Shown: one piece after another, positions 53,926-61,101 of the stretch | Layout of the letters: each line of letters starts with the position of its first letter | How positions within the stretch are numbered: the stretch's first letter is position 1 | Source of the DNA: Candidatus Neomicrothrix sp. UBA6944 | GTDB lineage: Bacteria > Actinomycetota > Acidimicrobiia > Acidimicrobiales > Poriferisodalaceae | Direction of reading: 5' to 3' | DNA: 64,000 nt | Assembly: GCA_002448715.1 (NCBI GenBank) | Contig: DJZU01000059.1 | Span: 22,808-86,807 of the forward strand | The notes under the pieces: model-generated | Told to the model about the DNA's origin: nothing | Seen by the model: only the letters and a program-made list of their open reading frames with translations | Database searches by the model: none | Program-made: the position numbers and the translations under genes

Positions 53926-54604
53926 AGAAGATCAGACCGATAACCACGTGCACCTGATCTATGCAGATCCGCAGTTTTTAGCTCGAAGTAAAGCTGCTTC
54001 GGCGCTGCGGCGTTTGGGAAACGCGTTTGTGCGTCACCGTCTCGACGAAGATGATCTAACTGCGCTGCAAGAGTGGGCGCAGTCAACATCAGAGAAGTTA
54101 GAGCTCTCTCAACCCGTTGCTCGACCCTCTGATTATTTCGAACGCCGTTATACAGACCCTCGGCCATCTGACGGCTCGGAAGTCATTGCATTCAGCGACA
54201 GGACGTTCAGCGGCCCAGCAAACCCTATGGGCGTTGAGGTTGAACTTAGACGCGACGGCGAAGGGGTACTCAGCAGGGTGATCTTCGGTGCGGCTTTCGA
54301 AAGCGCTCCCGGAAGAGTCCACGGTGGGGCCGTATCAGCACTCGTAGATGACACCATGGGCTACCTCATGATCGTTCTGGGAGAAGCGGCGTACACCGCA
54401 CGGTTAGAAGTCGACTACCAGGGCGGCGTTCCAATAGATACTCCGGTCTGGTTTCGGGCCCAAGAATCACGCCGGGAGGGCCGCAAGCTTACGGTGACTT
54501 TGACGGTGTCTCCTGACAAGGACGGAGTGCCGGATGCAACCGCGACTCCTCTAATCACTGCGGAGGGCCTATTTATTATCCCCAGCGTCCCTGAACGTGG
54601 TTAG
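53915..54604 (+). CDS. Hotdog-fold thioesterase (PaaI-like)
   Basis: The 229-residue protein has an N-terminal region of about 120 residues without recognised motif followed by a hotdog domain: GRVHGGAVSALVDDTMGYLMIVLGEAAYTARLEVDYQGGVPIDTPV. The HGG followed by Asp is the PaaI/DHNAA-type active-site pattern. It is expected to hydrolyse an acyl-CoA. I chose the ATG at 53915; its stop region overlaps the converging deacetylase gene by four bases. The substrate is unknown. Confidence 0.83.
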   Translation: MTSKEDQTDNHVHLIYADPQFLARSKAASALRRLGNAFVRHRLDEDDLTALQEWAQSTSEKLELSQPVARPSDYFERRYTDPRPSDGSEVIAFSDRTFSGPANPMGVEVELRRDGEGVLSRVIFGAAFESAPGRVHGGAVSALVDDTMGYLMIVLGEAAYTARLEVDYQGGVPIDTPVWFRAQESRREGRKLTVTLTVSPDKDGVPDATATPLITAEGLFIIPSVPERG

Positions 54605-55425
54605 GCCGTTTGTTCTGTCCGCCAACCTTCGGCTGCCTTTTCGAGGGTCGTGAATCCAACGTCGCCACGGTCTCGGATTTCGCTTATAAGGTTCTCAAGC
54701 ATCAACATTCGATGCCCTCGGCCTATGACCTGAGGGTGCATCGTATAAGTCAGCACGCCACCAGCCTCATGTTCCCTAGCCCAGTCAAGGTCGCCTAGCC
54801 AGGTCTCGAGGACAGCCGAAGCTGGGGTCAAGTTGCCTCCTTTAGGAGGTATGTATTCAAACCAAGGAAAGTCGTCTAAATGCCAGGCTATGGGGATCTC
54901 AACCAAGTCGACTTGTGACCCCCATGTCACCGCAGACCCCTTTCCCCAGTCGTCGCCGACACGACACCAATAGAGCTGCACATCGTGTCCCATAAGTGAC
55001 GAATCATATGAGAAGCCTTCTTGGACCAATAGCTCTAGTGAATGTCGACTGACGTACCAACCTGGTGAACGCCATCCGACTGGTCGTCGCCCGGTAATGG
55101 AGTACAGGATTTCCGCACCTTCCCGCAGAGTTTCGAGTTCTTCGTCGCGACTCATTCGAGCGGGACTTTCATGATGATTGCCATGATGCCCTATCTCATG
55201 ACCACCAGCGACTATGTCTTCGACCAGTTGAGGGTATGTAGTGGCTGTCAAACCGGGAACGAAAAAGGTGCCGTGAATATCGTTTCTTTCAAGTGTTTGA
55301 AGTATCCGTTGCGTTCCTACAACCCCAAATTCTCCTCGGCTAAATGCTGTCGAGTCTTTAGTCCCCATCCATAGGGACACAGTGTCTACGTCGAAAGTGA
55401 GGCTGACTGATAGTTCATCTGGCAC
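54601..55425 (-). CDS. Polysaccharide deacetylase family protein (NodB/PuuE-like)
   Basis: The 274-residue protein has the NodB metal site: Asp-x-Asp in LTFDVDTVSLWM near residue 10, the His pair in HEIGHHGNHHESPARMS near residue 77, and RSPGWYVSRHSLELLVQEGF for the catalytic loop; the last histidine lies in LTYTMHPQVIGRGHR. There is no signal peptide, so it should act in the cytoplasm, as PuuE or HP0310-type enzymes do, rather than on cell wall from outside. It is convergent with the thioesterase (four-base overlap). Confidence 0.85.
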   Translation of the reverse strand: MPDELSVSLTFDVDTVSLWMGTKDSTAFSRGEFGVVGTQRILQTLERNDIHGTFFVPGLTATTYPQLVEDIVAGGHEIGHHGNHHESPARMSRDEELETLREGAEILYSITGRRPVGWRSPGWYVSRHSLELLVQEGFSYDSSLMGHDVQLYWCRVGDDWGKGSAVTWGSQVDLVEIPIAWHLDDFPWFEYIPPKGGNLTPASAVLETWLGDLDWAREHEAGGVLTYTMHPQVIGRGHRMLMLENLISEIRDRGDVGFTTLEKAAEGWRTEQTA

Positions 55426-55441
55426 AACTAGAGTCTCGCGC

Positions 55442-56686
55442 CTACCAATCAGTTTTGTTTTGTAAAAGTTCCGAGAACGGCGTTTCTTTATTCGGGCCTG
55501 GCTCTTTAGGGAGACCTAGGACTCTTTCGCCGATGATGTTTCTTTGCACCTCATCGGTTCCGCCGTATATGGACGGGGCGGGAGAGAAAACTGCCATCTC
55601 CTGGATGACGCCTCCGGTTGCTGCTTCTTCACCCCACAAAACCATTTCGGGCCCAAGTATCGAACCTGCAAGTTGTCGCGTTCTATGAAGCGCTGTCGTC
55701 ATCAGGATCTTGGCAAGGTTACCTTCGCCACCTGTTTGTTGGTTTTCGTTTCGGGTTCGTTGGCCATTCATGCGCATCAATTCAAGTTCCGTATGAAGGC
55801 GCACAAGTTCTTGACGGATTCGGGGATCATTGAGCTTGTCGCGTTCCTCGGCCAGTTCTCGAAGTAGTTGTAACGTCCCAGGTCCTACACCGCCGGCAGC
55901 TAACGCAAGTCGCTTTCCAACAAAGGAGCCGGCTGGTCGATCAAGGTGCCCAGCGATGCTGCCAGGGTGGGCAGCTGCGTAAGCCATTCCATGACCGCCA
56001 CCTATTCCGGCTCGTTCAACCATGAGAGTGGTGTTGGCCACACGCCAACCTTCGTTGAGTTCTCCGATGAGATCGTCGTGCGAGACGCGCGCTTCATCTA
56101 TGAAGACTTCGTTGAAAAGTGAGCGGCCGGTCATTTCTTTGAGTGGTCGTACCTCCACGCCTTGCTGATTCATTGGGAATGCAAACCAGCTAATCCCTCT
56201 ATGTTTTGGCGCATCGGAATCGGTCCGAGCAATGAGCATTCCATAGTCAGCATGTTGCCCTTCAGAGGTCCAGACTTTTTGTCCAGTGATAACCCACTCA
56301 TCGCCGTCGCGAGTTGCTTTGGTTTGCAGGCCAGCCAGGTCGCTACCAGCTCCGGGTTCCGAGAACAGCTGACACCACGAGTCCGTACCATCAAGAATTG
56401 ATGGGACATATCGGTCTATCTGACTTTCGTTACCGTGTGTGAGAATCGTCGGTGCTGCAAGCATCATTCCCAGACCTGCCGGCGAGCCGATAGCGCCACT
56501 TTCCCTCAAGGCTGCTGCGAGGATACGGGTTTCCGCTCTACCCCAACCCTTGCCGTAAGGTTCGGCTAAACCTGGATTTGTAAAACCAGCGGAAGCAAGT
56601 AGCTGCCACCAGTCTCTAACGGGCAGCTCTGCATCCCAGTTTGCATCTATCCATTTATCGAGTTCGGCGCGCAACTCATTGCTCAT
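55442..56686 (-). CDS. Acyl-CoA dehydrogenase (FadE-like)
   Basis: The 414-residue flavoenzyme should oxidise an acyl-CoA at the alpha-beta position. It has WCQLFSEPGAGSDLAGLQTKA for FAD and substrate, WVITGQKVWTSEGQHADYGMLIART, and the catalytic-base region SIYGGTDEVQRNIIGERVLGLPKEP near the C terminus. The MSNELRAELDKW start (ATG at 56684-56686) is preferred over upstream frames, which would place it inside the divergent region. Chain length preference is not readable. The neighbouring thioesterases, SDR and acetoacetyl-CoA synthetase suggest lipid catabolism. Confidence 0.9.
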   Translation of the reverse strand: MSNELRAELDKWIDANWDAELPVRDWWQLLASAGFTNPGLAEPYGKGWGRAETRILAAALRESGAIGSPAGLGMMLAAPTILTHGNESQIDRYVPSILDGTDSWCQLFSEPGAGSDLAGLQTKATRDGDEWVITGQKVWTSEGQHADYGMLIARTDSDAPKHRGISWFAFPMNQQGVEVRPLKEMTGRSLFNEVFIDEARVSHDDLIGELNEGWRVANTTLMVERAGIGGGHGMAYAAAHPGSIAGHLDRPAGSFVGKRLALAAGGVGPGTLQLLRELAEERDKLNDPRIRQELVRLHTELELMRMNGQRTRNENQQTGGEGNLAKILMTTALHRTRQLAGSILGPEMVLWGEEAATGGVIQEMAVFSPAPSIYGGTDEVQRNIIGERVLGLPKEPGPNKETPFSELLQNKTDW

Positions 56687-56816
56687 TTGATTGCTCCGGG
56701 AGGGGTCGGGGTGGGCTGATCGATTTGCTCTCTTCACGCTACCTGCGACTCAGGTTAGAGAACAGTTAGCGAGCGCGGTAACTTCAGATCTACGAACTGC
56801 AGCACCGGAGGCAACG

Positions 56817-57131
56817 TTGGCTGACTTAGCTCAAGTAACCATCGATCGTATTCACCATTATCGAGACACGGTGCGTGCGTACCAGATCAAGGTTGATGGC
56901 AAGACAGTTGGGCGTGTGAAGGATGACAAACAACAGACCATCGAAATAAGTCCCGGTGTGTACCAGATAAGAATGCGTCTCATGTGGCTACAAAGCCCAG
57001 CGATTGAGGTGCATTTAGCTGAAGGTGATCATGTCAGGCTTCGCACAGGCCCCAACGGTGGGATTCTTCAGGCGTGGAGGATCTATTTCGCGCCCCATAC
57101 GGCGCTCTTCTTGGAACAGTCTGACGGTTAG
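56817..57131 (+). CDS. Small beta-rich protein of unknown function
   Basis: I do not recognise this protein. From the TTG at 56817, five bases after GGAGG, it has 104 residues: a short helix, then YQIKVDGKTVGRVKDDKQQTIEISPGVYQIRMRLMWLQSPAIEVHL and GDHVRLRTG, the alternating pattern of a small beta-sandwich like PEGA-type domains, and a hydrophobic C-terminal stretch. A TTG at 56691 in the same frame would make 146 residues but would cover the promoter of the divergent dehydrogenase. Its stop overlaps the converging HAD gene by four bases. Role unknown. Confidence 0.6.
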   Translation: MADLAQVTIDRIHHYRDTVRAYQIKVDGKTVGRVKDDKQQTIEISPGVYQIRMRLMWLQSPAIEVHLAEGDHVRLRTGPNGGILQAWRIYFAPHTALFLEQSDG

Positions 57132-57931
57132 CTAGCGAGAAGGACTTCAAGCGCAACGGCGATTCCATCTTCGTCGTGGCTGGGCACCACTTGGTCCGCT
57201 AGCGCTAGGAGTTTGGGATGGCTGTTCTCCATCGCGAATGAACGACCAGCCCATTGAAACATCTCTATGTCGTTTAGACCATCACCAAAAGCCCATGCTT
57301 CGTTGGGTTGTATTCCCTTTTTTTGGGCCACCGAGTTCAATCCACTGCCTTTACTCACCCCCGCTTTTACTATTTCGGGTGTTTCGAGACCCGATGGTCG
57401 AACTTCTATCGCTTGTGGCATAAGCCCCCTGAGATATGAAATGACGTTTCTAGGATCAACGTCTTTGCAGTCCAGGAGCCAGGTCAACACGGGGCCATCA
57501 ATTGCAGTGAGAGCGTCCGCGACTCTTATTGGGTCTATCTCAAAATCAGATGGGAAATCATGAACGAAGTGTTCATCCCAGATGTGTCGCCCATCGGCCA
57601 TGTCCGCAGCGAGGGCAATATTGGGAAAGCGATTTCGAGCTATCTCTGCGCCCTCCAGTTTGAATTCTTCAGGAATGGTGTTCATTTCAAATAGCGAGCC
57701 ATCAGAATGAAAAACTGTTGCGCCGTTGAGGCAGACGCAGTAATCGACGGCGGCGAGCTCGTCGACAAGCGTTGTGACTTGCTTCCACGGTCGACCGGTC
57801 GAAAGAACAACTATGCACCCTCGACTTTTAACTGCTTGTATCGCTTGACGAACCCGATTCGAGAGTGATCCATCCGAACGCAATAGGGTGCCGTCAATGT
57901 CGAAGGCCAATAACCCTGGGAGCGAGTTCAT
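57128..57931 (-). CDS. Cof-type HAD-family phosphatase
   Basis: The 267-residue protein has HAD motif I LLAFDIDGTLLRSDGSLSNRV near residue 8, motif II VVLSTGRPWKQVTTLV, a C2-type cap domain, and motifs III/IV VSKGSGLNSVAQKKGI and AFGDGLNDIEMFQWAGRSFAMENS. This is the Cof/YbjI-like class acting on sugar phosphates or cofactors; the specific substrate cannot be told. It is the last gene of a minus-strand run with the SDR (36-base gap) and thioesterase upstream. Confidence 0.88.
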   Translation of the reverse strand: MNSLPGLLAFDIDGTLLRSDGSLSNRVRQAIQAVKSRGCIVVLSTGRPWKQVTTLVDELAAVDYCVCLNGATVFHSDGSLFEMNTIPEEFKLEGAEIARNRFPNIALAADMADGRHIWDEHFVHDFPSDFEIDPIRVADALTAIDGPVLTWLLDCKDVDPRNVISYLRGLMPQAIEVRPSGLETPEIVKAGVSKGSGLNSVAQKKGIQPNEAWAFGDGLNDIEMFQWAGRSFAMENSHPKLLALADQVVPSHDEDGIAVALEVLLAS

Positions 57932-57967
57932 GGCTGTGAACCGTAGCTCGGAGCGTGAAGCGGATCA

Positions 57968-58759
57968 CTACGCGTCTAGAGTCCCTCCGTCGACTTTCAA
58001 GTCGGAGCCAGTGATATGCCAAGCCGCTTCACTAGCAATAAACGCGACATACCTTCCAATCTCTTCGGGATCAGGTATGCCCCCGGTCAAGTTGGGGATG
58101 GAGTTTTCTAATGCCCAGCGTTGAACTTCGTTCCATCCTTGTATGTCGTGCCGGCCCGCACGTTTTTCTAAGGCTGTTCGAACCTCGTCAGTAGCGATGA
58201 TGCCCGGACTAACCAGGTTCGCAGTAACTCCGGAATTGCGGAGTTCTTTCGCGAGACTGCGCACTACAACTGGTAGCGCGGCTTTTGAGGCGTAGTAGTC
58301 AGGGTTGTTTTGGCCTGGTTGTTCGGTACCGACGGTTCCCAGAAAGATGACTCTTCCCCATCCGCGCTCTTTCATGGCAGGAAGTACTCGCTGGGTCAAG
58401 CGAACTCCGCTCACCACGTTGATATCCCATGCCTCGTGCCAACGTTCTGCCGGGTCACTCCAGGAGGTGTTGCCTGGTGTCCCATAATTGTTGATCAGAA
58501 CATCGACTGATCCGCAGGATTTTTCAGTTTGGGAAATTATTGACTCGATCCCTTCCAGTGATGCGAGGCTGCCGTGAACTGCAGTCGCGTTGCCGCCATC
58601 GGCACCGATGCGCTCCGCTACTTCGTCTGCCTGACCAGCTTCGTGGCCGTGAACAGCGACTATCGCTCCTTCACTGGCAAAGACGCTCGCTGTGCCAGCT
58701 CCAGTTCCGCGATATGAGCCAGAAATCAAGACCACTTTGTCCTTCAATCCAAGGTCCAT
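57968..58759 (-). CDS. Short-chain dehydrogenase/reductase (SDR)
   Basis: The 263-residue protein has the SDR cofactor motif VVLISGSYRGTGAGTASVFASEGA (a variant of TGxxxGxG), NNYG in DVLINNYGTPG, and the catalytic YxxxK in NPDYYASKAALPVVVRSLAKELR near residue 155, with a C-terminal GGIPDPEEIGRYVAFIASEAAW and VDGGTLDA. The catalytic Ser position (13 before the Tyr) is Thr in IFLGTVGTEQ, a less common variant. Substrate is unknown; the gene lies among acyl-CoA genes, so an acyl or alcohol dehydrogenase role is possible. Confidence 0.88.
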   Translation of the reverse strand: MDLGLKDKVVLISGSYRGTGAGTASVFASEGAIVAVHGHEAGQADEVAERIGADGGNATAVHGSLASLEGIESIISQTEKSCGSVDVLINNYGTPGNTSWSDPAERWHEAWDINVVSGVRLTQRVLPAMKERGWGRVIFLGTVGTEQPGQNNPDYYASKAALPVVVRSLAKELRNSGVTANLVSPGIIATDEVRTALEKRAGRHDIQGWNEVQRWALENSIPNLTGGIPDPEEIGRYVAFIASEAAWHITGSDLKVDGGTLDA

Positions 58760-58775
58760 GAATGCTCCTATTCGT

Positions 58776-59588
58776 TTATTCGATCAGTTTCGCCGTTGCC
58801 GTCGCTACATCGAGTAAGCGATCTTCGTTTCCTTTGTCAACAATTCTGATTCTGCTTGTTACAGATTGGTCATCAACTCTAAGTGGCTCGCCTTCAACCA
58901 AGAACGGGCCTGATTTAGCCTGCGCCAAATAATGGACCTCTGCTTGGATACATCGTGTTGGTGCGCCGAAAGTGAGTTGGCCTATGTGAGCGGCCATAGC
59001 GTCGACCAATACAGCTACTGCTCCGCCTTGTATGGATCCGAAGGAATTGTGAATCTGGGGGTGATGAGGCAACTCGATAATGGGTTCGTCCGGATGAATC
59101 GTGATTTTTAGGTAGTCGTCGAGCATGGGGCGCGAGGTCTCTTCTTCTTGGGCATAGTCGACTATTTGCCCTCTAGCGGTTCCCACACTCGGGTTGTCAC
59201 TTCGAGCCGGCAAACGTGCGTATGTACAGATTGACCGGCCTACCTCACCGTGCACATCATCGATAGTGGTTTCGGTGACCACATTGTTGCGTCCGATTCG
59301 CAGGGGCCGACAATGGGCTTCTACTTGAGCGCCTTCGGCTCGTCTGTTTATGACCGTTCCTAGTTCTAAGGTGGCAACCCAGTCTGGGTCGACCTGCAGG
59401 ACTCCGTGGTGTCCTGCTACTGAATCAACCAAAGTCGCAACCGCGCCGAGACGCAGCCAGCCCCCCGCATCAACCAAATCTGGGAGGATTGGCATGGTAG
59501 CGCTGACATTGCCGTCGTTATCTACCTCATGTCGTAGGCGCAAATGTCTGAGTATGTGATGTTTGGGTGGGTAGGATCGCCGGTTCAT
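58776..59588 (-). CDS. Double hotdog acyl-CoA thioesterase-like protein
   Basis: The 270-residue protein has two tandem hotdog domains. The first has GGWLRLGAVATLVDSVAGHHGVLQV (near residue 42), the second NSFGSIQGGAVAVLVDAMAAHIGQLTF near residue 180; each follows the PaaI pattern of a helix with Asp in the active site. Such double-hotdog proteins hydrolyse acyl-CoAs. It lies 16 bases from the SDR and immediately after coaE. Chain-length preference is unknown. Confidence 0.83.
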   Translation of the reverse strand: MNRRSYPPKHHILRHLRLRHEVDNDGNVSATMPILPDLVDAGGWLRLGAVATLVDSVAGHHGVLQVDPDWVATLELGTVINRRAEGAQVEAHCRPLRIGRNNVVTETTIDDVHGEVGRSICTYARLPARSDNPSVGTARGQIVDYAQEEETSRPMLDDYLKITIHPDEPIIELPHHPQIHNSFGSIQGGAVAVLVDAMAAHIGQLTFGAPTRCIQAEVHYLAQAKSGPFLVEGEPLRVDDQSVTSRIRIVDKGNEDRLLDVATATAKLIE

Positions 59589-59589
59589 T

Positions 59590-60213
59590 TCAGAGCATTT
59601 TGGAGGCTAAGAGTTGTTGAAGTTCACCCCACAACTCGGCTGTGGCTTCAACCAAGGAATCCAGGTCACCTCCGTTTGCGATGATGAACTGAGCCACCGC
59701 TCGGCGTTCTTCATCGGAGGCCTGTGATTCGATTCGAACCAGAGCATCTTCAGGTTTTATGCCTCTTTGGTCTTGCAGACGGTTGAGGCGCTCCTGCATG
59801 GGAGCTTCAACTACCACCACTACTTCATATGGGTGTTTTGTTTCATATCCGAGGCGGCTTTCGACAAGAACAGCCATGTCGTACACGACTATGGAGTCAG
59901 GTTTTTCAATGCCATCTACAGCTTGGTCTAAGAGCTCGTTGATGGCTGGATGAGAGATCTCTTCAAGAGCGGTTAACTGCTCTTCATCACCAAAAACTAT
60001 CGAGGCTAAAGCTGCCCGATCAATGCTGCCGTCATCAGATGACACAGTGGGTCCGAACCTGTCAATTACTGATGAGACGGCCAAGCCCCCGGGTTCAATT
60101 ATTTGACGGCCAAGAGCATCAACATCGATGACCTTGGCACCTAAGTCAGATAAGAACCCAGCAACTGTGGACTTACCGACTCCCATTCCACCCGTTAGAC
60201 CGACAATTAGCAT
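59590..60213 (-). CDS. coaE: Dephospho-CoA kinase (CoaE)
   Basis: CoaE phosphorylates dephospho-CoA to CoA, the last step of the pathway. The 207-residue P-loop kinase has LIVGLTGGMGVGKSTVAGFLSDLGAKVIDVDALGRQIIEPGG (Walker A near residue 8), the CoA-site HPAINELLD, and a DVxxxxS-type VVVVEAPMQERLNRLQDQRG region. I chose the ATG at 60211-60213, 13 bases after the end of the upstream gene. coaBC is in the same window at 867-2051, so two CoA steps are encoded here. Confidence 0.93.
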   Translation of the reverse strand: MLIVGLTGGMGVGKSTVAGFLSDLGAKVIDVDALGRQIIEPGGLAVSSVIDRFGPTVSSDDGSIDRAALASIVFGDEEQLTALEEISHPAINELLDQAVDGIEKPDSIVVYDMAVLVESRLGYETKHPYEVVVVVEAPMQERLNRLQDQRGIKPEDALVRIESQASDEERRAVAQFIIANGGDLDSLVEATAELWGELQQLLASKML

Positions 60214-60226
60214 CAACGCGTTGAGG

Positions 60227-61009
60227 CTATCCGCCAACCCGACCTTCGGGGGCATCAGTTGCTGGTCCCGCGAAGGCTTGCGCAATCTCCATCCACTCGG
60301 CTGCAAGATCACCAGTGATTTCTAGCTCTGCTTCTCTTGCCCGGCGCCTCTGGGTTACCACCAAGCAGAATTGGTAAGAGTCAGCTACTACTAGGTCTTC
60401 GCAGTCCTCAGGGCCCCAGGTCCAAATTTCACCACTCGGGGAACTAAGTTCCACTCGTACCGGAGTTTCAGGCGGCTGAAGTCCCCTATTGACATAACTC
60501 CAACCACGGGTCGTCACCCCGATGTGAGCTACGTGTCGAAGCCGATCAGTTCTCGGGTACTCAGCACCGAAAGTGTCCGCTACATCGTGACTATGGGACC
60601 ACGTCTCCATCAGTCGAGCTGTAGCGAAAGACAGCGCGCTCATGTCGGGCCCAAACCACGGTATGCGGTCCTTGGGTTCTATAGCTCGAAAAGCTTCGGT
60701 CATTCGAGTTCTCTCATCGGCGAACCATTGCCACAGATCAGATCCACTCATAGTGCGCACGTCTAGACCACCGAACGTGTGAAGGTCCCCTTCACCTCGA
60801 ACCATTCGTTCCTTTGTTTCCTCAAAGCCGATCGGGTCAAGCACCGCAAGACTAGCTGCGACGTCCGCCATCCCTAAGTGGATAATGGTCTCATGGGTAT
60901 CCCAACCATCGGCTGGGGTCGGCAAACGCCATTCATCCTCGGTTAGTCCCGCTACCACCGCACGCAGCGCGTCGGTTTCAGCGTCTAAGTCATCACATAT
61001 TCCCCTCAT
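60227..61009 (-). CDS. TIGR03084-family metal-binding protein (DinB/MDMPI-like)
   Basis: The 260-residue protein resembles actinobacterial TIGR03084 proteins, of the DinB/mycothiol-maleylpyruvate-isomerase fold. It starts RGICDDLDAETDALRAVVAGLTEDEW, has TPADGWDTHETIIHLGMADVAASLA with a His at the usual metal position, and LMETWSHSHDVADTFG, with two further His near residue 160. These form the three-His metal site. A thiol-linked transfer role is plausible but unproven. The ATG at 61007-61009 keeps the family length; it lies 92 bases from the divergent acetoacetyl-CoA synthetase. Confidence 0.78.
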   Translation of the reverse strand: MRGICDDLDAETDALRAVVAGLTEDEWRLPTPADGWDTHETIIHLGMADVAASLAVLDPIGFEETKERMVRGEGDLHTFGGLDVRTMSGSDLWQWFADERTRMTEAFRAIEPKDRIPWFGPDMSALSFATARLMETWSHSHDVADTFGAEYPRTDRLRHVAHIGVTTRGWSYVNRGLQPPETPVRVELSSPSGEIWTWGPEDCEDLVVADSYQFCLVVTQRRRAREAELEITGDLAAEWMEIAQAFAGPATDAPEGRVGG

Positions 61010-61101
61010 ATTGGGGACCCTACACCGCCGAGGGGATCCACTTCTGGTTGATCTAATTTGGCGGCTACCGTAAGCATTAATCGAACACCCTCGGAGAAGC
61101 A

